Shown here piece after piece: positions 61,585 through 64,000 of a stretch of 64,000 nt of DNA (its first letter is position 1; each line of letters begins with the position of its first letter). The notes below the pieces were generated by a model, which was not told the origin of the DNA, ran no database searches, and saw only the letters and a program-made list of their open reading frames with translations. The stretch is from Bauldia sp. (lineage in GTDB: Bacteria > Pseudomonadota > Alphaproteobacteria > Rhizobiales > Kaistiaceae), in NCBI GenBank assembly GCA_026126025.1, contig JAHCJZ010000001.1:124001-188000 (forward strand). Direction: 5' to 3'. The position numbers were made by a program, and so were the translations under genes.

Positions 61585-62502
61585 ATGTCCGCGACGTGGC
61601 GCCGCGTCGTGCGAGGGCTCATCGCCGCCGCGCTGGCGGTCTCGGTCGCCGCCCCGGCTGCGTCTGCCGGACCGGCCGTGACGCCGCTGGTGTCCACCGC
61701 CTGGCTCGAGGACAATCTCGGCGCGGACGGACTGGTCGTCCTCGACATCCGGGGCCGCACTTTCGAGACGGGCCACGTCCCCGGCTCGGTCCGCAGCGAC
61801 TATCCCGGCCGCTGGCGGGCGACGATCGACGGCGTCCCGTGGTCGATGCCGCCGGTGCCGGATCTGGAGGCCACGATCGGCGCGCTGGGGATCGGGCCGG
61901 ACAGCAGCGTCGTCATCGTCCCGGCAGGCACTGACGCCACCGAGCTCGGCGGCGCGACGTGGATCTACTTCGTCTTCAAATATCTCGGCCACGACGCCGT
62001 CGCTATCCTCGACGGCAGCTGGGCGGCGTGGGTGGAGGAAGCGCGACCGGTGGCGACCGACGCAGCCGCGCCCGTGGCCGCATCGTTCACCGCATCGCTC
62101 CGGCCGGAAATCCTCGTCGCCACCGCGGACGTCGCCGCGCGCGTCGGCACCGACACGGTCCTGATCGACGCGCGCTCGCCGGCGCAATATCGCGGCGAGG
62201 AGACGAGCCAGCTGGTCCTCCGCCCCGGCCACATCCCGGGCGCCGTCAATTTCGACAACGCGCTCACCTTCGACGCAGCGACGCACCGCCTGCTGCCGCC
62301 CGACGCGATCCGCGCCCTGCTTCCCGCCGCGGCGCGCGATCCGGCGACACCCGCGATCGTCTACTGCAATTCCGGCCACTGGAGCTCGATCGTCTGGTTC
62401 GTCCTCCACGAGCTCCTCGGCTACGCCGATATGCGCCTCTACGCCGGCTCCATGGCCGCCTGGAGCCGCATCCCCGAACTGCCGGTGGAAACCGGCGAGT
62501 AA
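61585..62502 (+). CDS. exported tandem-rhodanese sulfurtransferase
   Basis: A 305-residue protein with a signal peptide (VRGLIAAALAVSVAAPAASA). Two rhodanese domains follow: the N-terminal one (STAWLEDNLGADGLVVLDIRG) has VIVPAGTDATEL where the active loop should be and lacks Cys; the C-terminal one has IVYCNSGHWSSIVW with the catalytic Cys. It should work in the periplasm. Thiosulfate or mercaptopyruvate may be the donor. ATG 61585 follows AGAGGG. Confidence 0.88.
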   Translation: MSATWRRVVRGLIAAALAVSVAAPAASAGPAVTPLVSTAWLEDNLGADGLVVLDIRGRTFETGHVPGSVRSDYPGRWRATIDGVPWSMPPVPDLEATIGALGIGPDSSVVIVPAGTDATELGGATWIYFVFKYLGHDAVAILDGSWAAWVEEARPVATDAAAPVAASFTASLRPEILVATADVAARVGTDTVLIDARSPAQYRGEETSQLVLRPGHIPGAVNFDNALTFDAATHRLLPPDAIRALLPAAARDPATPAIVYCNSGHWSSIVWFVLHELLGYADMRLYAGSMAAWSRIPELPVETGE

Positions 62503-62548
62503 GTGAGTACTCACCCTTTCTTTCGCCGGGGCGACGAGGCTGAGATTG

Positions 62549-63208
62549 TCAGCCGCCAATCGCCTCCGCCACGACTTGCCGGACCACCGGCAGGAGCTCC
62601 GCCTCGAACCACGGGTTCTTCCTGATCCAGGAATTGTTGCGCCAGGACGGGTGCGGCAGCGGGATGACCGGCGGGCCGCTCCGCGCCGTCGCCTCCATGA
62701 TCTCGCGCCAGGCGGCGACGGTGTCGGTGAGGTTGCCGCGCACCAGCGGGCCGAGGTGATAGGCGTGCGCGTAGAGGCCGATGGCGAGGATCGCGCGCAG
62801 CTGCCGAAGGTGCGGGAACACCTGCGGGCGCCATAGCGGGGCGCATTCGCGCCGCGGCGGAAGGTCGCCGCCCTTCGCGTCCTGGCCCGGAAAGCAGAAG
62901 CCCATCGGGACGATCGCCACCCGCGCGTCGTCGTAGAAGGTCTCGCGGTCGACACCCATCCAGCTGCGGAGCCGGTCGCCGGACGGGTCGGTGAAGGGGA
63001 GGCCGCTCGCATGGACCCGCGTCCCCGGCGCCTGGCCGACGATGCAGAGGCGCGCCGACGGCTTGGCGCGGATCACCGGCCGCGGCTCGTGCGGCAGGGG
63101 CGCGCCGCGCGGCGCGTCGCGGCAGACCCGGCAGGACCGGATCGAAGCCAGCAACGCATCGAACCCGGCCGCGGCGCCGGCCGGTTCCTCCAGATCTTGC
63201 GCCGCCAT
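62549..63208 (-). CDS. uracil-DNA glycosylase family protein
   Basis: A 219-residue member of the UDG superfamily. The motif 1 region is IVGQAPGTRVHASGLPFTDPSGDRLRSWMG and motif 2 PLPHPSWRNNSWI. Cysteines near the N-terminus (SCRVCRDAP) and in the middle (RECAPLW) recall the Fe-S-bearing branches. The exact substrate class is uncertain; many such proteins are annotated only as UDG family. It is divergent from the kinase gene at the window end. Confidence 0.85.
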   Translation of the reverse strand: MAAQDLEEPAGAAAGFDALLASIRSCRVCRDAPRGAPLPHEPRPVIRAKPSARLCIVGQAPGTRVHASGLPFTDPSGDRLRSWMGVDRETFYDDARVAIVPMGFCFPGQDAKGGDLPPRRECAPLWRPQVFPHLRQLRAILAIGLYAHAYHLGPLVRGNLTDTVAAWREIMEATARSGPPVIPLPHPSWRNNSWIRKNPWFEAELLPVVRQVVAEAIGG

Positions 63209-63220
63209 TAACCACGCTCC

Positions 63221-63235
63221 TGAAAGCCATCTTAA
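63221..63235 (+). promoter_or_regulatory. CtrA-like box upstream of the PdhS-like kinase gene
   Basis: TGAA-N7-TTAA (63221-63235) differs from the CtrA consensus TTAA-N7-TTAA at one base and lies 60 bp before the ATG. A TTAACC half-site also lies at 63208-63213. Confidence 0.4.
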
Positions 63236-63294
63236 GCCTTCCCCCGCAATTGTTAGTCAACCAAGCGGAAAAAGGCGTTCAGGGAAGGCCGTCG

Positions 63295-64000
63295 ATGACT
63301 GCCGTGCGCTCCGGCGAGTCCGACAAGACAGCGATCAACCGCCAGCGCGCCGAGCGGCGCCGCGCGGTCGCGCGCACCGTCCACGACCTTCGCGAAAGGC
63401 TCACCTCGAGCACCGGCACCCGACCGGCCTTCGACTACGAACTCGCCCTGACCTATGCCCGCAACCGCCGCAGCGCGACCTTCGTGCTGCCGCTGCTCGT
63501 CATCCTGGTGGGCGCGACGGCGCTGCTGTGGATCGACGTGGCCTTCGTCGCGACCTGGGCGCTCGTCGTGCTGGCGGTTCAGCTCGTCACCCTGATGATG
63601 TCGCGCCAGTTCCTGGCGACACCCGCCGCCAAGGTGAATGTCCGGCAATGGGTGCGCCGCTTCGTCGGCGCCGACATCGCGCATGGCCTCGCCTGGTCCG
63701 GCATGCTCGCCCTGTCGCTGGTCGGCGAGGGCGGGCCGGGGCTCGACGTCTTCCAGTTCTCCACCACCGTCCTGATCATCTCGGTCGGCACGATGCTGGC
63801 GTCGACCGTGCCGGCCGCCGCGGTCGCCGGCACCATCTCGATGGGCCTCACCGCGGTGGTCGTCTTCGCCAGCCACGGGACACCGCTCTATTACGCGATG
63901 GCCCTTCTCGCCGCCGGCGCGGAGGTGTTCTTCCTCGTGCTTGCCGGCCGGTTCTATTCGGCGACGTTGGCGACGCTGGAATCCCGTGCCGAGAAGGATC
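63295..64000 (+). CDS. sensor histidine kinase, N-terminal part (PdhS-like)
   Basis: The open frame runs from ATG 63295 to the window end without a stop (235 codons). A basic cytoplasmic start (INRQRAERRRAVARTVHDLRE) is followed by about five or six membrane helices (ATFVLPLLVILVGATALL, FVATWALVVLAVQLVTLMM, and later segments). It then reaches YSATLATLESRAEKD, the linker that in PdhS/DivJ-type kinases of Hyphomicrobiales leads into the PAS and DHp domains. The catalytic part lies beyond the window, so kinase activity is inferred. Confidence 0.6.
   Translation, partial: MTAVRSGESDKTAINRQRAERRRAVARTVHDLRERLTSSTGTRPAFDYELALTYARNRRSATFVLPLLVILVGATALLWIDVAFVATWALVVLAVQLVTLMMSRQFLATPAAKVNVRQWVRRFVGADIAHGLAWSGMLALSLVGEGGPGLDVFQFSTTVLIISVGTMLASTVPAAAVAGTISMGLTAVVVFASHGTPLYYAMALLAAGAEVFFLVLAGRFYSATLATLESRAEKD

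Overview
The window is a gene-dense, very GC-rich chromosomal segment of an alphaproteobacterium, almost certainly of the order Hyphomicrobiales (Rhizobiales). This rests on recognised families and gene order: the cycHJKL-type cytochrome c maturation operon followed by degP, a two-component pair, glnE and a PleC-type kinase; a FeuN/FeuP/FeuQ-like unit; a MucR/Ros regulator; an ECF sigma/NrsF pair; and small alphaproteobacterial DUF families (DUF2093, DUF4170, DUF1491, DUF5330). No IS element, prophage, CRISPR array, rRNA or tRNA was recognised. Family calls come from reading the translations, not from database searches.

Layout. 1-2.1 kb: hisG 3' end, an orphan periplasmic binding protein of the PQQ-dehydrogenase-associated type, and tadA. 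2.1-4.8 kb: rluB, rsmD, a patatin lipase and a small secreted protein, all overlapping. 5-10.5 kb: pmbA, a CysQ-like phosphatase, DUF4170, a DUF374 acyltransferase, waaA and lpxK, an envelope (Kdo/lipid A) operon. 10.5-17.5 kb: DUF2093, mutL, a Tat-exported beta-helix protein, DUF2267, convergent sodB/msrB, mucR and sufE. 17.6-25.4 kb: DUF5330, a DivJ-like membrane kinase coupled to a peptidoglycan-binding protein, DUF1491, DUF2336, a DUF1254/DUF1214 pair and a GT39-type glycosyltransferase. 25.5-28.4 kb: a class A PBP, divergent from ycgN and a SelW-like protein. 28.5-31.5 kb: feuN-like, feuP, feuQ and a surface-antigen lipoprotein. 31.8-42.8 kb: ccmI-ccmE-ccmF-ccmH, degP-like protease, response regulator, kinase, glnE. 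42.8-50 kb (minus strand): spondin-domain protein, nrsF, sigF-like ECF sigma, pleC-like kinase, pepN. 50-56 kb: MFS transporter, tacA/tacT-type toxin-antitoxin, dusA, a retropepsin-like protease, and head-to-head cobS-like and cobT-like genes. 56-64 kb: HerA-like ATPase, mrp, a beta-hydroxyacid dehydrogenase, an AlkD-like protein, an Lrp regulator, a double rhodanese, a UDG-family protein and the 5' end of a PdhS-like kinase.

The strongest leads are these. (i) The divergent cobS-like and cobT-like genes are both full length, yet both have lost the acidic residues that define catalysis in their families. (ii) A GTAACC-N16-CGAAT promoter lies between the ECF/NrsF pair and a spondin-domain gene. 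(iii) Three DivK-type histidine kinases each have a CtrA-like TTAR/TGAA-N7-TTAA box upstream, and two also have clustered GANTC sites. (iv) The feuN-like gene has a tandem CATTCA box 11 bp from its -10 and probably makes a nearly leaderless transcript. (v) A TacA/TacT-type module has an inverted-repeat operator.
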